Positions 53,932 to 62,619 of a stretch of DNA of 64,000 nt are shown here, one piece after another. Position 1 is the stretch's first letter. The number at the start of each line of letters is the position of its first letter. Location of the stretch: assembly GCA_013336525.1 (NCBI GenBank), contig JAAXTM010000001.1, positions 310,001-374,000 of the forward strand, in the 5' to 3' direction. This DNA is from Geobacteraceae bacterium (GTDB lineage: Bacteria > Desulfobacterota > Desulfuromonadia > Geobacterales > Pseudopelobacteraceae). The position numbers and the translations under genes are program-made. Under the pieces are notes generated by a model. The model was not told the DNA's origin. It was given only the letters and a program-made list of their open reading frames with translations, and did no database searches.

Positions 53932-54855
53932 TTATTCCCGTTTACCGCTGTGGGAATATGGATTGAGCGGCAATTCAACTACCGTAAATCCGTCTTTTTG
54001 TAATCGTGAGACAAGTTCAGCAGTCGGCGACTGCTTGAATATAATTGCCGCCGCCAGTACCGTGTCAGATATCCTCAACTTCACCAATACGTTCTGCAAA
54101 AATATTTTAAATTTCACCTTCCGAAATAAGCTGGCATTTTCCGACACTTTTTCGAATTCAACACCATACTGATAACTATCGTTGATACCTTTGAATGCCA
54201 GATAGCGATAGTTCATGCCTAAGGCCACTTTTTCAAGCTCACGCTGTGAAATAGAGTACACATAGTTACCAAACTCTTCAAAACTAAACCTGTCAATGCT
54301 CCTGCCAACCAACGACAACAGCCTGTTAATGACGGATGTACCTATATTCCGGATCGTACTGTAGCTGATATATCGATCATTCGGTTCGATTAGCACTACG
54401 CCCCGGGAGGCAACGCGCAACATTTCATATAAAGCCAGCATTGGACGGGGGAAATGATGATACGATTCCTTACAAAAAACATAATCGAATGACCCATCTT
54501 CAAAAGAGAGGGATTCGGCATTTTCCTTACTGAATTTTGAAATAAAACCACTAGTGACCGCCTCTTGCAGCAGACTATCATCAATATCTGAAGCCGTTGC
54601 ATCGCCACCATTTTCACAGATATATCGGGAGTCCGTACCAAACCTACCATCTCCGATGGTAAGCCATGTCGTGCGTTCATCTTTCAACAGTGGATTAAGT
54701 GCAGAATACATACGCCTGTGACGCCACGCATCAACCGTATCAGGATCTAACCAGGTTTTTGCATGTGCTTCATCTTTGCCGCCATGAATATAGTTTTTGT
54801 AATGCCTGGCGTTATCCTCATGGTTGAGTTCGTAGTATTTTTTATTTTTAACCAT
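53932..54855 (-). CDS. Class I SAM-dependent methyltransferase
   Basis: A 307-residue protein with a Rossmann-type methyltransferase core: TTWLTIGDGRFGTDSRYI (motif I), ATASDIDDSLLQEA, FDYVFCKESYHHFPRPMLALYEMLRVA and GVVLIEPND. The C-terminal 100 residues form a helix-rich extension. It starts downstream of GGAAGGG. Probably modifies a sugar in the polysaccharide made by neighbouring genes. Confidence 0.8.
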   Translation of the reverse strand: MVKNKKYYELNHEDNARHYKNYIHGGKDEAHAKTWLDPDTVDAWRHRRMYSALNPLLKDERTTWLTIGDGRFGTDSRYICENGGDATASDIDDSLLQEAVTSGFISKFSKENAESLSFEDGSFDYVFCKESYHHFPRPMLALYEMLRVASRGVVLIEPNDRYISYSTIRNIGTSVINRLLSLVGRSIDRFSFEEFGNYVYSISQRELEKVALGMNYRYLAFKGINDSYQYGVEFEKVSENASLFRKVKFKIFLQNVLVKLRISDTVLAAAIIFKQSPTAELVSRLQKDGFTVVELPLNPYSHSGKRE

Positions 54856-54928
54856 AAGAGAAGCAACCCTTCCAACACGTATTCGTGCGATATAAACTAT
54901 ACCTTTTTTTATTCAGCACCGTAGCCCA

Positions 54929-55630
54929 TCAGCTATTCTGTGCTTCCATGTAGAGAGTTTCCCACCTGCGCTCCTCTTGATCCTTGAGTAGACGTATATC
55001 TGTTCCTTCACGAAACCCGGTCTTGACAACATTTTTGAAACCGGCTTTTTCCAGATAGTAACCCAACAGATGAGCATCCCATACAGACTTGTGATGATAG
55101 TTTTGCGTCAGATAACTGATAGCTTCACACCCGGTTGACCATTGGTAAAAATTTTCATGGGGAACATCACCGGAGTAATACGCTGCATACTTTTCAAGAT
55201 CGGGCACAGATAACCGCAACCAAGCGCCAGGTTTCATGGTTCTGTGCAACTCATGCAGGAAATTGAACACATGAAGCGGATAAATATGTTCCAGCGTATG
55301 CTCGCAGAATACGCCATCCCAAACATCAGGGGGACAATTCAATGGATAGCGCAAGTCAAGCATCCAGTCCGGTCGTTCAACGTGCTTACCTGATAAGAAA
55401 TCAAACCTGAAAAAATCAGCATTTACCCAATTGCGAAAGGGAGTTACGGCACAACCGACATTAAGCAAATTGGGTTTGTCTGTGTGTAAAGGCGGCTGGG
55501 TACCCATGAAAAGTCTGCCCAGAAAACTTGTCATTTCAAAAACGACTATATTTCTGATGGATGCATGAAATGAGGTAAACTGAGAATCCAGTAGCGTATG
55601 GTCACCTCTTTCGAATATATCATTGGCCAT
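54929..55630 (-). CDS. SAM-dependent methyltransferase-like protein
   Basis: About 233 residues from the ATG at 55630 (frame open to 55660). NLLNVGCAVTPFRNWVNADFF resembles motif I of predicted SAM methyltransferases in polysaccharide clusters, and VWDGVFCEHTLEHIYPLHVFNFLHELHRTMKPGAWLRLSVPD is the usual motif II/III region. It overlaps the end of the upstream GT2 gene by 11 bp. Confidence 0.8.
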   Translation of the reverse strand: MANDIFERGDHTLLDSQFTSFHASIRNIVVFEMTSFLGRLFMGTQPPLHTDKPNLLNVGCAVTPFRNWVNADFFRFDFLSGKHVERPDWMLDLRYPLNCPPDVWDGVFCEHTLEHIYPLHVFNFLHELHRTMKPGAWLRLSVPDLEKYAAYYSGDVPHENFYQWSTGCEAISYLTQNYHHKSVWDAHLLGYYLEKAGFKNVVKTGFREGTDIRLLKDQEERRWETLYMEAQNS

Positions 55631-56591
55631 TGTACATACCTGAACCGGTCCGAGGAGCACTATTATGCTCTGTTTTAAAATACGTTAGACAATGTTCAAC
55701 CACCGCACCCACCTCGTAATATACCCGGTGAAAAGAATAAAACAATCTTCTTTTCCACGGCATAGGAGCAGGACGCAAAAGTGTAAAAACGGCTCCGCCA
55801 CATGAGACGATTAAGGTGGAAAGGTGAGAAAACAGGGATCTCTTTACGTTGAATGTCAACTCGTAGTGTCTTCCAACTGAGTAGCCCGAAAGAAGCAGCC
55901 ACTGTAAACTCATCTTATATTCGGCGACGAGGTGCTTAACCCTCATTGAAGGCACATAAAATATCTGGATTCCCTTGTCAAACATGGAAAGAAAAAAATT
56001 CACCTCTTCCCCATACGCCGTTTTGCTACCGATCATTCCCAGCCTCACATCAAAGCCACCATAAAGGTAAAACAGATCTTTTCTAATCACCATATTTAGA
56101 CCAATTATCCATTCGGCCCCCAACTTGACAGGGCGTTCTTGATCCCCCAAATCTAAACATCCATATTCTGGAGGGAACCACTCCGGTGTGGATACCAGGT
56201 AAAATGCTTCGTACGGACCTCCGAATATTCCTGCATCGGGCTGTCGCTCAATATAATCGACTATACAGGAAATCCAGTCGGGATACGCAATAGCATCATC
56301 ATCTATATACGCTACATAGTGGCCATAGGCTTCGCGCCATCCTCTGTTACGCGCAAAGCTTAACCCTGGCTGCTCTTCCTTAACACTACGAAAGTGTTCA
56401 TTGTTACGCAGGAATTTGTTTACTACCTCTCCCGTATCGTCAGTTGAGCCGTTATCCACAATGATAACTTCGAACAGCCTAACGTCGGCATCCTGATTAG
56501 CCAAGGATTCAAGGCACTTTTGCAGCAATTGCGCACGATTCAAGGTACAGACTACAACTGAAACAAGTATGTTAGTGGATTCTGGTGGCAT
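55620..56591 (-). CDS. GT2 family glycosyltransferase
   Basis: A 323-residue GT-A transferase: VSVVVCTLNRAQLLQKCLES, VIIVDNGSTDDTGEVV and YVAYIDDDAIAYPDW with the DDD metal site. A hydrophobic or amphipathic stretch near 230-275 suggests membrane association. It is the kind of enzyme that extends O-antigen or core chains; the sugar cannot be inferred. Confidence 0.88.
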   Translation of the reverse strand: MPPESTNILVSVVVCTLNRAQLLQKCLESLANQDADVRLFEVIIVDNGSTDDTGEVVNKFLRNNEHFRSVKEEQPGLSFARNRGWREAYGHYVAYIDDDAIAYPDWISCIVDYIERQPDAGIFGGPYEAFYLVSTPEWFPPEYGCLDLGDQERPVKLGAEWIIGLNMVIRKDLFYLYGGFDVRLGMIGSKTAYGEEVNFFLSMFDKGIQIFYVPSMRVKHLVAEYKMSLQWLLLSGYSVGRHYELTFNVKRSLFSHLSTLIVSCGGAVFTLLRPAPMPWKRRLFYSFHRVYYEVGAVVEHCLTYFKTEHNSAPRTGSGMYNGQ

Positions 56592-56624
56592 TAAATATAT
56601 CCATGGACTTGTAGTAAAACCATA

Positions 56625-57590
56625 TTAAAAACCAACGGAATTACGTGCCTTGTACTGTTGGTACATCTGTACGCAATGATTTCGAAGCTCACCAAAATGA
56701 CTCTGACGAAAGGACGAGATATGAACAGGCGCCGAAGACGACCTTTTCAGGCTGCTTTTAAGTTCACTGGCCATGAAAGGGAAGAATTGATACCGGTTCA
56801 AGACAAGATCACGTGCTTCCTGAATAGCCGGCAAACGTTTTTCGTACTCCCCTGAGTCAACCATCTGGCGGATAATACGGGCAGCGCTGTCGAAATCATC
56901 GAGGTCAATTCTAATAAATGATTTGACAGGAAAATAGTCCTCCAGATTCGGGCACCCATAATAAAATGGAAGCGCACCCGCCAACCAACAGTCCGCAATT
57001 TTCTCAGTCCAGTAGTTATCACCACAATAATTTTCAACAGCAATTGCATAGCGGCTTGGTGCCAGCAGAGCCCATTTATCCTCAACAGTTTTGATGCCCC
57101 GACCACACACATTCAGGTCGGACCATGCTGAGTCCATCAGAAACCGACGGAATGCATTTCGTTTAAAATGTCCTGGCAACACCTGTAAGGCACTGGTTAT
57201 CCAGACAATGTCATTGTTTTTGGGTTGCTTATCAGCTATGAGCAATTCATCATAAGATTTACCAACATGCCACGGAACTAACGGATGTGAGGGCCGGTAG
57301 CGTATATTGGAATTCGGCGGATGAGGGGTATAGACCCGGAAAAACTGACTATGTCCCTCCTTCATCCATGGCAAAAAAGCGGGATAATACGGTTCCTGAA
57401 ATATCGACCAGATATTCTCAGGCGGACAGCAAACAGTAATATCCTCTTTCAGCTCATTAAGTATCAGTACAGCGTCACACTCCACAACTGGTTCCAGCGT
57501 GAAGCAGATATCACCCCAAACACCGTCGCCACCAGGGGTCTGGCGCAACATGTCTGGAAAGGTCCAATTCTTAACTATTCTGACGAACAT
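56625..57590 (-). CDS. GT10 family (alpha-1,3-fucosyltransferase-like)
   Basis: About 321 residues from the ATG at 57590 (frame open to 57623). The C-terminal GT10 motif is clear: AIAVENYCGDNYWTEKIADC followed by WLAGALPFYYGCPNLEDYFP, the GDP-sugar binding region of fucosyltransferases. The N-terminal half (IWSIFQEPYYP, HPPNSNIRY) is the acceptor part. It would add fucose or a similar deoxy sugar to a surface glycan. Start overlaps the preceding gene by about 20 bp. Confidence 0.85.
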   Translation of the reverse strand: MFVRIVKNWTFPDMLRQTPGGDGVWGDICFTLEPVVECDAVLILNELKEDITVCCPPENIWSIFQEPYYPAFLPWMKEGHSQFFRVYTPHPPNSNIRYRPSHPLVPWHVGKSYDELLIADKQPKNNDIVWITSALQVLPGHFKRNAFRRFLMDSAWSDLNVCGRGIKTVEDKWALLAPSRYAIAVENYCGDNYWTEKIADCWLAGALPFYYGCPNLEDYFPVKSFIRIDLDDFDSAARIIRQMVDSGEYEKRLPAIQEARDLVLNRYQFFPFMASELKSSLKRSSSAPVHISSFRQSHFGELRNHCVQMYQQYKARNSVGF

Positions 57591-58539
57591 CGTAATTGAA
57601 AGCCACGCGCAAACGTTGTACAAGGGTGCGAAGTGGAGCCAGGCAACTATTTAATCGATGCTGCATGTCCCGCATCAACAGTCTTAATGCAAAGGTTCTG
57701 CGATAATTAGTTAGCACCTGAACCTCAGCTGAAGTCGTAACCTTTCTTGACCAGTTATCAACAATAGTCAGCTCTTCTGCAAAAAATTCATCCTCACCCC
57801 GGGCTGTTTTAGCCTGTTGATGCAACCTGAACAATGCCATAGTCTGCTGAAGACAGACGGGCCTGAAACCGTTGTAAGCAAGGCGCCCCCAATATTCATG
57901 ATCCATCGCGTAGTGCAATGATTCGTCAAGCTGACCGGCAGCATTCCACGCCTTCCGGGACCAAAAAGACCCAGCCTGAGGCAGGGCAGTGCCGTTTTTA
58001 CGTTTGGTGCAGACAAAATCAAGCCAATCATCTGTACGGCAAATCGGCTTAAAGACACCCATCGGCTTCAGATCTGCATCAACAAAATCCACCGCCCCGA
58101 CAATCCATTCACACTCCGGGTTTGACCTTATAGTCCGGGCTACAGCCCACAACGCTTCAGGAAGAAAAATATCGTCTGAGTTAAGCCACGCCATCCAATC
58201 ACCGGTTGCCCGCACAAAACCCTTGTTCAGAGCCTGACACTGCCCCGTATCCGGCTCAGAAACCCAGTAGGCAAGCCGATCCTGATAACGGTGGATTATC
58301 TCGATTGAACCATCTGTAGACCCCCCATCAATAACGATATATTCAAGATTGGGATAATTCTGCATCAACACCGAACGAATCGTCGCCTCGAGAAAATCCG
58401 CCTGATTATAGGAGGGTGTTATTATTGTAATCACAGGAAGCGTCGTATCTTCGGAAGAGAGCGGTTCTGACGGCACTTCATCGGCTTCCCAGGGCCATCC
58501 AGATTGAATATTTTTTTCCGAAGATCGTGACAAATTCAT
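57571..58539 (-). CDS. GT2 family glycosyltransferase
   Basis: A 322-residue transferase: VITIITPSYNQADFLEATIRSV, YIVIDGGSTDGSIEII and WMAWLNSDDIFLPEAL with the DD metal site, the WcaA-like GT2 group. The first 30 residues are a hydrophilic extension. It starts 4 bp after the stop of the 259-residue gene and is followed by the GT10 gene with overlap. Confidence 0.88.
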   Translation of the reverse strand: MNLSRSSEKNIQSGWPWEADEVPSEPLSSEDTTLPVITIITPSYNQADFLEATIRSVLMQNYPNLEYIVIDGGSTDGSIEIIHRYQDRLAYWVSEPDTGQCQALNKGFVRATGDWMAWLNSDDIFLPEALWAVARTIRSNPECEWIVGAVDFVDADLKPMGVFKPICRTDDWLDFVCTKRKNGTALPQAGSFWSRKAWNAAGQLDESLHYAMDHEYWGRLAYNGFRPVCLQQTMALFRLHQQAKTARGEDEFFAEELTIVDNWSRKVTTSAEVQVLTNYRRTFALRLLMRDMQHRLNSCLAPLRTLVQRLRVAFNYDVRQNS

Positions 58540-58543
58540 AAAT

Positions 58544-59323
58544 TCACCAGGTACGGGTAAGTGTTTTAATTTTATCCATCATCATGACAATAAAAGGCAC
58601 TTTTTTACTTCTCATTCGTGTGTGTTCAATGAGTTGCTCATATTCTGAATTTGGATACTGTTGTGTTTTACCATTACCAAATTGAGAAGGATCCCTGTAC
58701 GCCTTTAAGTCATATTTTTTCGTTAATAAACTAAAAATGGACTGGTCGTGCCTGTGCTCCTTAAATTCTGGATAATTCGGATAACCGCACTGATTCTCCA
58801 TGTCCGAAATGATTCTTTCATCTTGAGCATATCGCAAGTATTCATCCACAAAATTCATTGTGAATGTTGATTTTTTCCACAAGCTGAACGATCCAAGGCG
58901 TTGAATGCTCTCAGAGTATTTTTCGCTATCGCAATCCATCAGTATGAACGCGTCTCTTTTGGTCCACTCTCGTTCTAAATATGTAAGATCAAAAACAACA
59001 ATTTCCTGCCCGGTCGCAACACTACTGTCAATTAATGGCGTGACCGGCCTGATAAAATAAGAGCCTGAATCACAATAGAATACAAAATCACCATATTTCG
59101 CTGCTTCCAATGTTTTTTTTATGAAGTATGGCTTCCACAACCAATAGCCATTGCCTCTATTCTGCTGTAGTATTCTTTTGTTTCTATTGAAAAAATCCGT
59201 ATCTATATCTTGCGGGGAATACGAAATTACTTCATCAAAGAGACCAACCTCTTTTCCTGCAATACTATTCAGTTTCTGACTTTCACGGAAAACATCATTC
59301 GCATAGTTGATTAATATATTCAT
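58544..59323 (-). CDS. Putative glycosyltransferase-like protein, 259 residues
   Basis: Not confidently assigned. The sequence has RGNGYWLWKPYFIKKTLEAA followed by GDFVFYCDSGSYFI, which resembles the nucleotide-sugar domain of GT-A-like proteins annotated as hypothetical in polysaccharide loci. The HRHDQSIFSLLTKKYDLKAY stretch is also typical of them. No TM helix. Base composition is A/T-rich compared with the core genes. It lies between a methyltransferase and a GT2 gene in the same direction. Confidence 0.65.
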   Translation of the reverse strand: MNILINYANDVFRESQKLNSIAGKEVGLFDEVISYSPQDIDTDFFNRNKRILQQNRGNGYWLWKPYFIKKTLEAAKYGDFVFYCDSGSYFIRPVTPLIDSSVATGQEIVVFDLTYLEREWTKRDAFILMDCDSEKYSESIQRLGSFSLWKKSTFTMNFVDEYLRYAQDERIISDMENQCGYPNYPEFKEHRHDQSIFSLLTKKYDLKAYRDPSQFGNGKTQQYPNSEYEQLIEHTRMRSKKVPFIVMMMDKIKTLTRTW

Positions 59324-59340
59324 TTCGGATTACACCCTGC

Positions 59341-60117
59341 CTAAGCCTTTATGATCACGCAAAACATCGACCAAAAATGAATACTAAGGATATTTCCTTC
59401 AAGATGATCAAGTTTTTTAATTTTATCCAGAAAAAATACATCCATATCTTTTCTGTTGTTGTCATACATCTTGGTGGGATCATTGAATTTCATGCCTGGC
59501 CACGTTTCAATAATGTTATGATTTGTCTGTAATTTATCGTAAGAACACCCCAAATCCTCAATTATGTAAATGCCACCAGAATTCAGTCTGTTGTTGAAGA
59601 GGTACTCAAAGGATTTAATCGTAAAGCTGTTTATATGGCTTCCGTCATCAATGATTACGTCGAACTTCGTACCCTGCCCAAAACAATTCTGCAGAAAATC
59701 CACATCATCCTGACTGCCGTTTTCGATGCTGATCCTTTTTTCTTCTAACCTTTTACACCGGGGATCAATATCAATTCCGTATATCATGGCATGTTTAAAA
59801 TATGATTTCCACACTCTGAGAGATGCGCCGTCATTTACCCCAATTTCCAGAATCGAAATATTTTTATCCCTCAATTCGTAAAAATACTTTTCATAAATAT
59901 CCAGATAAGACAGGTTCATAAAAGAATGATTACTGTCTGCTTTATCAGTTTTATGGAATGTGCCAATTTTTGCAAGGTCCGGTTCATGTAAAACATTTGT
60001 GAACGCATACGTGATGCCGACCGCAGGATCATTAATAAATCTCCTTAAGAACCTCAGCTTATCATCATGTTTTTCACCTATAATTTTCCTTATTAGGCTT
60101 TTTAACATATTCAACAT
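59341..60117 (-). CDS. SAM-dependent methyltransferase (CmcI/MycE-like)
   Basis: A 258-residue protein with motif I SILEIGVNDGASLRVW, followed by YGIDIDPRC, FDVIIDDGSH and GGIYIIEDLGCSYDK. This order matches the cephalosporin hydroxylase (CmcI)/macrolide sugar methyltransferase MycE group, which methylate sugar hydroxyls. The DDGSH acidic site may bind a metal. It starts directly at the stop of the GT9 gene. A/T-rich like its neighbour. Confidence 0.82.
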   Translation of the reverse strand: MLNMLKSLIRKIIGEKHDDKLRFLRRFINDPAVGITYAFTNVLHEPDLAKIGTFHKTDKADSNHSFMNLSYLDIYEKYFYELRDKNISILEIGVNDGASLRVWKSYFKHAMIYGIDIDPRCKRLEEKRISIENGSQDDVDFLQNCFGQGTKFDVIIDDGSHINSFTIKSFEYLFNNRLNSGGIYIIEDLGCSYDKLQTNHNIIETWPGMKFNDPTKMYDNNRKDMDVFFLDKIKKLDHLEGNILSIHFWSMFCVIIKA

Positions 60118-61245
60118 CTATGCACTCCTTTTGGAGAGATCCACTATCAACAATTTTTTCACAGCGTCTGCAACTTCATGGGGAGACACATTCCTGACGC
60201 ACTCCATATTTGTACCGCATCTCCAGTTGCAATTGAAACATTCCATTTTATATGTCAGGAAAATATTCGTTTCCGGGTCACCCCACGGAACAAAGCGACC
60301 AAAGTGACCACCTCCGACTATGCCAATGGTAGGGACATCAGTAGCAATGGCCATATGCAGGCCAGAGGTATCCATACCGATGAAAAGGTCACAGGAACTG
60401 ATGCTTACTACCAACTCTCTGAGACTGGTCCTGCCCGCTAGATTAAGGACTTTGGCATCTTTGGAACCTTCTTTAATTAAATGTGATACCCGATTAACCA
60501 AATCCATATCGGCAGGGCCCCCAAATATGGCATAGATCAAAGGCCCTCCCAGCAATCTCGAGAGTTCTCCATAATTATCCACCCCCCACTGCCTGCCTTC
60601 GGAGGAAGCCCCGGGGAAAATCCCGATTATTTTTTTGCCATTCTTTTTCACCATATCAAGGTAATTGTGTTCGGAACCTGAGAGCCAGAATTGTGGTTTC
60701 AGCTCACCAACAGTGGTAACACAACAGCCAAGAAAGCGCAAAAACTCAAGCGTAACAAGAGACTCATGTTGCCACGGATTTATTTTGGAAACGTCATAGT
60801 GATGCGTAAACAGTTTTACTGGATGAAGTTCAGGAGGAAAACCTGTCTTCGGAGCACAAAGGTAGCATCCAATAATTCCATAGGTCTGCTCTGAATGCAG
60901 AGCGGATAATATCTCTAAATGACTTACCGAAGGTGACTTAAGCGGATATATAATACTGTCATATGGCTTTCTGATGGCATTCCATACTCTGTTCATATGA
61001 TGTATTGCCATCTTAAATCGGTGTTTAAGGGGGAAATATGTCCTCCCCCCCCTACCCCACCACGTTACCTGTTCAACCGGAACGAGAGCATCTATATAGG
61101 GACATAGCTCGACAAGATTTATGATATGTGCCTGTACCGCCAGTGTAATGTGCGCTTCCGGATACCGGTTCCTGATATGCTGAATGGCACCGCTGAACAA
61201 CACAACATCACCGATATTGTCAGGCCTCAAAATAAGAATATTCAT
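60118..61245 (-). CDS. GT9 family glycosyltransferase with G8 tract
   Basis: A 375-residue heptosyltransferase-family protein: MNILILRPDNIGDVVLFSGA, IIGIFPGASSEGRQWGVDNY, LFIGMDTSGLHMAIATDVPT. It shares GGGHFGRFVPW and MECFNCNWRCG with the GT9 at 50976. The ATG at 61245 has AAGG eight bases upstream; the frame also has a GTG at 61251. Codons 65-67 (RGG) contain a run of eight G (61045-61052 as C on the plus strand), a possible slippage site. Confidence 0.88.
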   Translation of the reverse strand: MNILILRPDNIGDVVLFSGAIQHIRNRYPEAHITLAVQAHIINLVELCPYIDALVPVEQVTWWGRGGRTYFPLKHRFKMAIHHMNRVWNAIRKPYDSIIYPLKSPSVSHLEILSALHSEQTYGIIGCYLCAPKTGFPPELHPVKLFTHHYDVSKINPWQHESLVTLEFLRFLGCCVTTVGELKPQFWLSGSEHNYLDMVKKNGKKIIGIFPGASSEGRQWGVDNYGELSRLLGGPLIYAIFGGPADMDLVNRVSHLIKEGSKDAKVLNLAGRTSLRELVVSISSCDLFIGMDTSGLHMAIATDVPTIGIVGGGHFGRFVPWGDPETNIFLTYKMECFNCNWRCGTNMECVRNVSPHEVADAVKKLLIVDLSKRSA

Positions 61246-61304
61246 ACACACGACCTTAGTATTTGCATGGACGTTATGCTAACGGGCAAATATTCAAAAA
61301 AAAC

Positions 61305-62519
61305 TCACTGAAGGGTCGCCAAACCGGATACCAGTCGTTCACGACTGAATTCCTGCTCTATTGTATGCCGTGCCTCCTCTCCAAGACGACGGCACAGTTT
61401 CCGATCCCGCCAGAACCGGATTACATGCTCAGCAAATTCATCAGCTGAATCGGCGATTAATCCGTTTATTTCATGGCACATGGGTGATTTAGCAGCAGCA
61501 TCTTTCAGAGCCACCACAGGTAGACCGTGAGCCATTGCTTCCACAATTTTAACCTGCTGGCCGGTGCCGCCAAAGACTGGGCAAATAAAAAAAGCCGCAT
61601 TTTCGTACACTGCTCGCAGGTCATCAACAAATCCTTGAAAGGTAACACCATCTGCTACTCTCGGAATAACATGGTAAAAAAATGATCCCGTCACCGTTAA
61701 TTTAAAATCGGGGCAGTGCACCTTCACCAGTGGAAGTACGGTATCAAGGAAAAAATAATAACCCTGCACGTTAAAGGGGTTAGGTCCCACGGTAAAAAGA
61801 GCGGCGTCAGCATAATTGTTGTTCAGACGGCAGATATTATGCGTCATCGGCAAATAGACCGCCCGGGTGTTGGGAGCATTTTGGGCTACCAGCTTCTGTT
61901 CGCTTTCTGAAATACATAGCGTGTATTTGTAATTATCATAAATATCGAATTCATTCTGGTCGGCAGTTAGACCTTGGGTCCTGTAAAAGTCCAGATCCAG
62001 CACCGACTCCGGTAGATATCCTGACGAAATCGTATCCATTCCAGCAGCACGCATGAATATTTCCTGCTTTTTTTGATTCAGAGTAACCAGGTCGTGAATT
62101 TCAATGACGCTGGTCTGGCGAGACAGTAACTTTTTCGTAACCAAACCATCAAAAAAGGCATAATTCATAAAAAACAGGTCCGGCTGAAATGTTTTTACAA
62201 CACCTTTAAGCCAGTATTTCATTCCAACGGTGCCCCACGCATTGAACGTGTTCTGGCATGACGGGAAATATTTTTTGATATAGTACGTCAACCTGGTATC
62301 AAAATAATTTGGCGAGTATATCGTTACGGTACATCCGTATAATTCCCGGAGTTTTTCAATGCTCGATTCCGACCATGGACTATCAGTAAGGGTCGAACTG
62401 GCAAAAACAACCTGATAACCGAGCTCATTCAGCCCGGATAACAGCTCAAGACAGCGTTTGTGAGCACCATTTCTTGGTGGATAGGGGTTATGTGGAAAGA
62501 AGAAAAGAACTTTTTTCAT
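61305..62519 (-). CDS. GT4-like family glycosyltransferase
   Basis: About 404 residues from the ATG at 62519 (in-frame GTG at 62540). GT-B fold: KKVLFFFPHNPYPPRNGAHKR at the N-terminus and a C-terminal donor domain with FVDDLRAVYENAAFFICPVFGGTGQQVKIVEAMAHGLPVVA, the GT4 E-x7-E-type region. Other related proteins are annotated as group 1 transferases of capsule and LPS loci. Confidence 0.85.
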   Translation of the reverse strand: MKKVLFFFPHNPYPPRNGAHKRCLELLSGLNELGYQVVFASSTLTDSPWSESSIEKLRELYGCTVTIYSPNYFDTRLTYYIKKYFPSCQNTFNAWGTVGMKYWLKGVVKTFQPDLFFMNYAFFDGLVTKKLLSRQTSVIEIHDLVTLNQKKQEIFMRAAGMDTISSGYLPESVLDLDFYRTQGLTADQNEFDIYDNYKYTLCISESEQKLVAQNAPNTRAVYLPMTHNICRLNNNYADAALFTVGPNPFNVQGYYFFLDTVLPLVKVHCPDFKLTVTGSFFYHVIPRVADGVTFQGFVDDLRAVYENAAFFICPVFGGTGQQVKIVEAMAHGLPVVALKDAAAKSPMCHEINGLIADSADEFAEHVIRFWRDRKLCRRLGEEARHTIEQEFSRERLVSGLATLQ

Positions 62520-62619
62520 GTATATTTTGGGTGACCCCACAGATTTGTTAAAGGCTCCGGCTCCAAGGGCGTAATTGTTTGTACGCCGTCTGGTGAGGGA
62601 AGTTGAAGGATGCCGTGCG

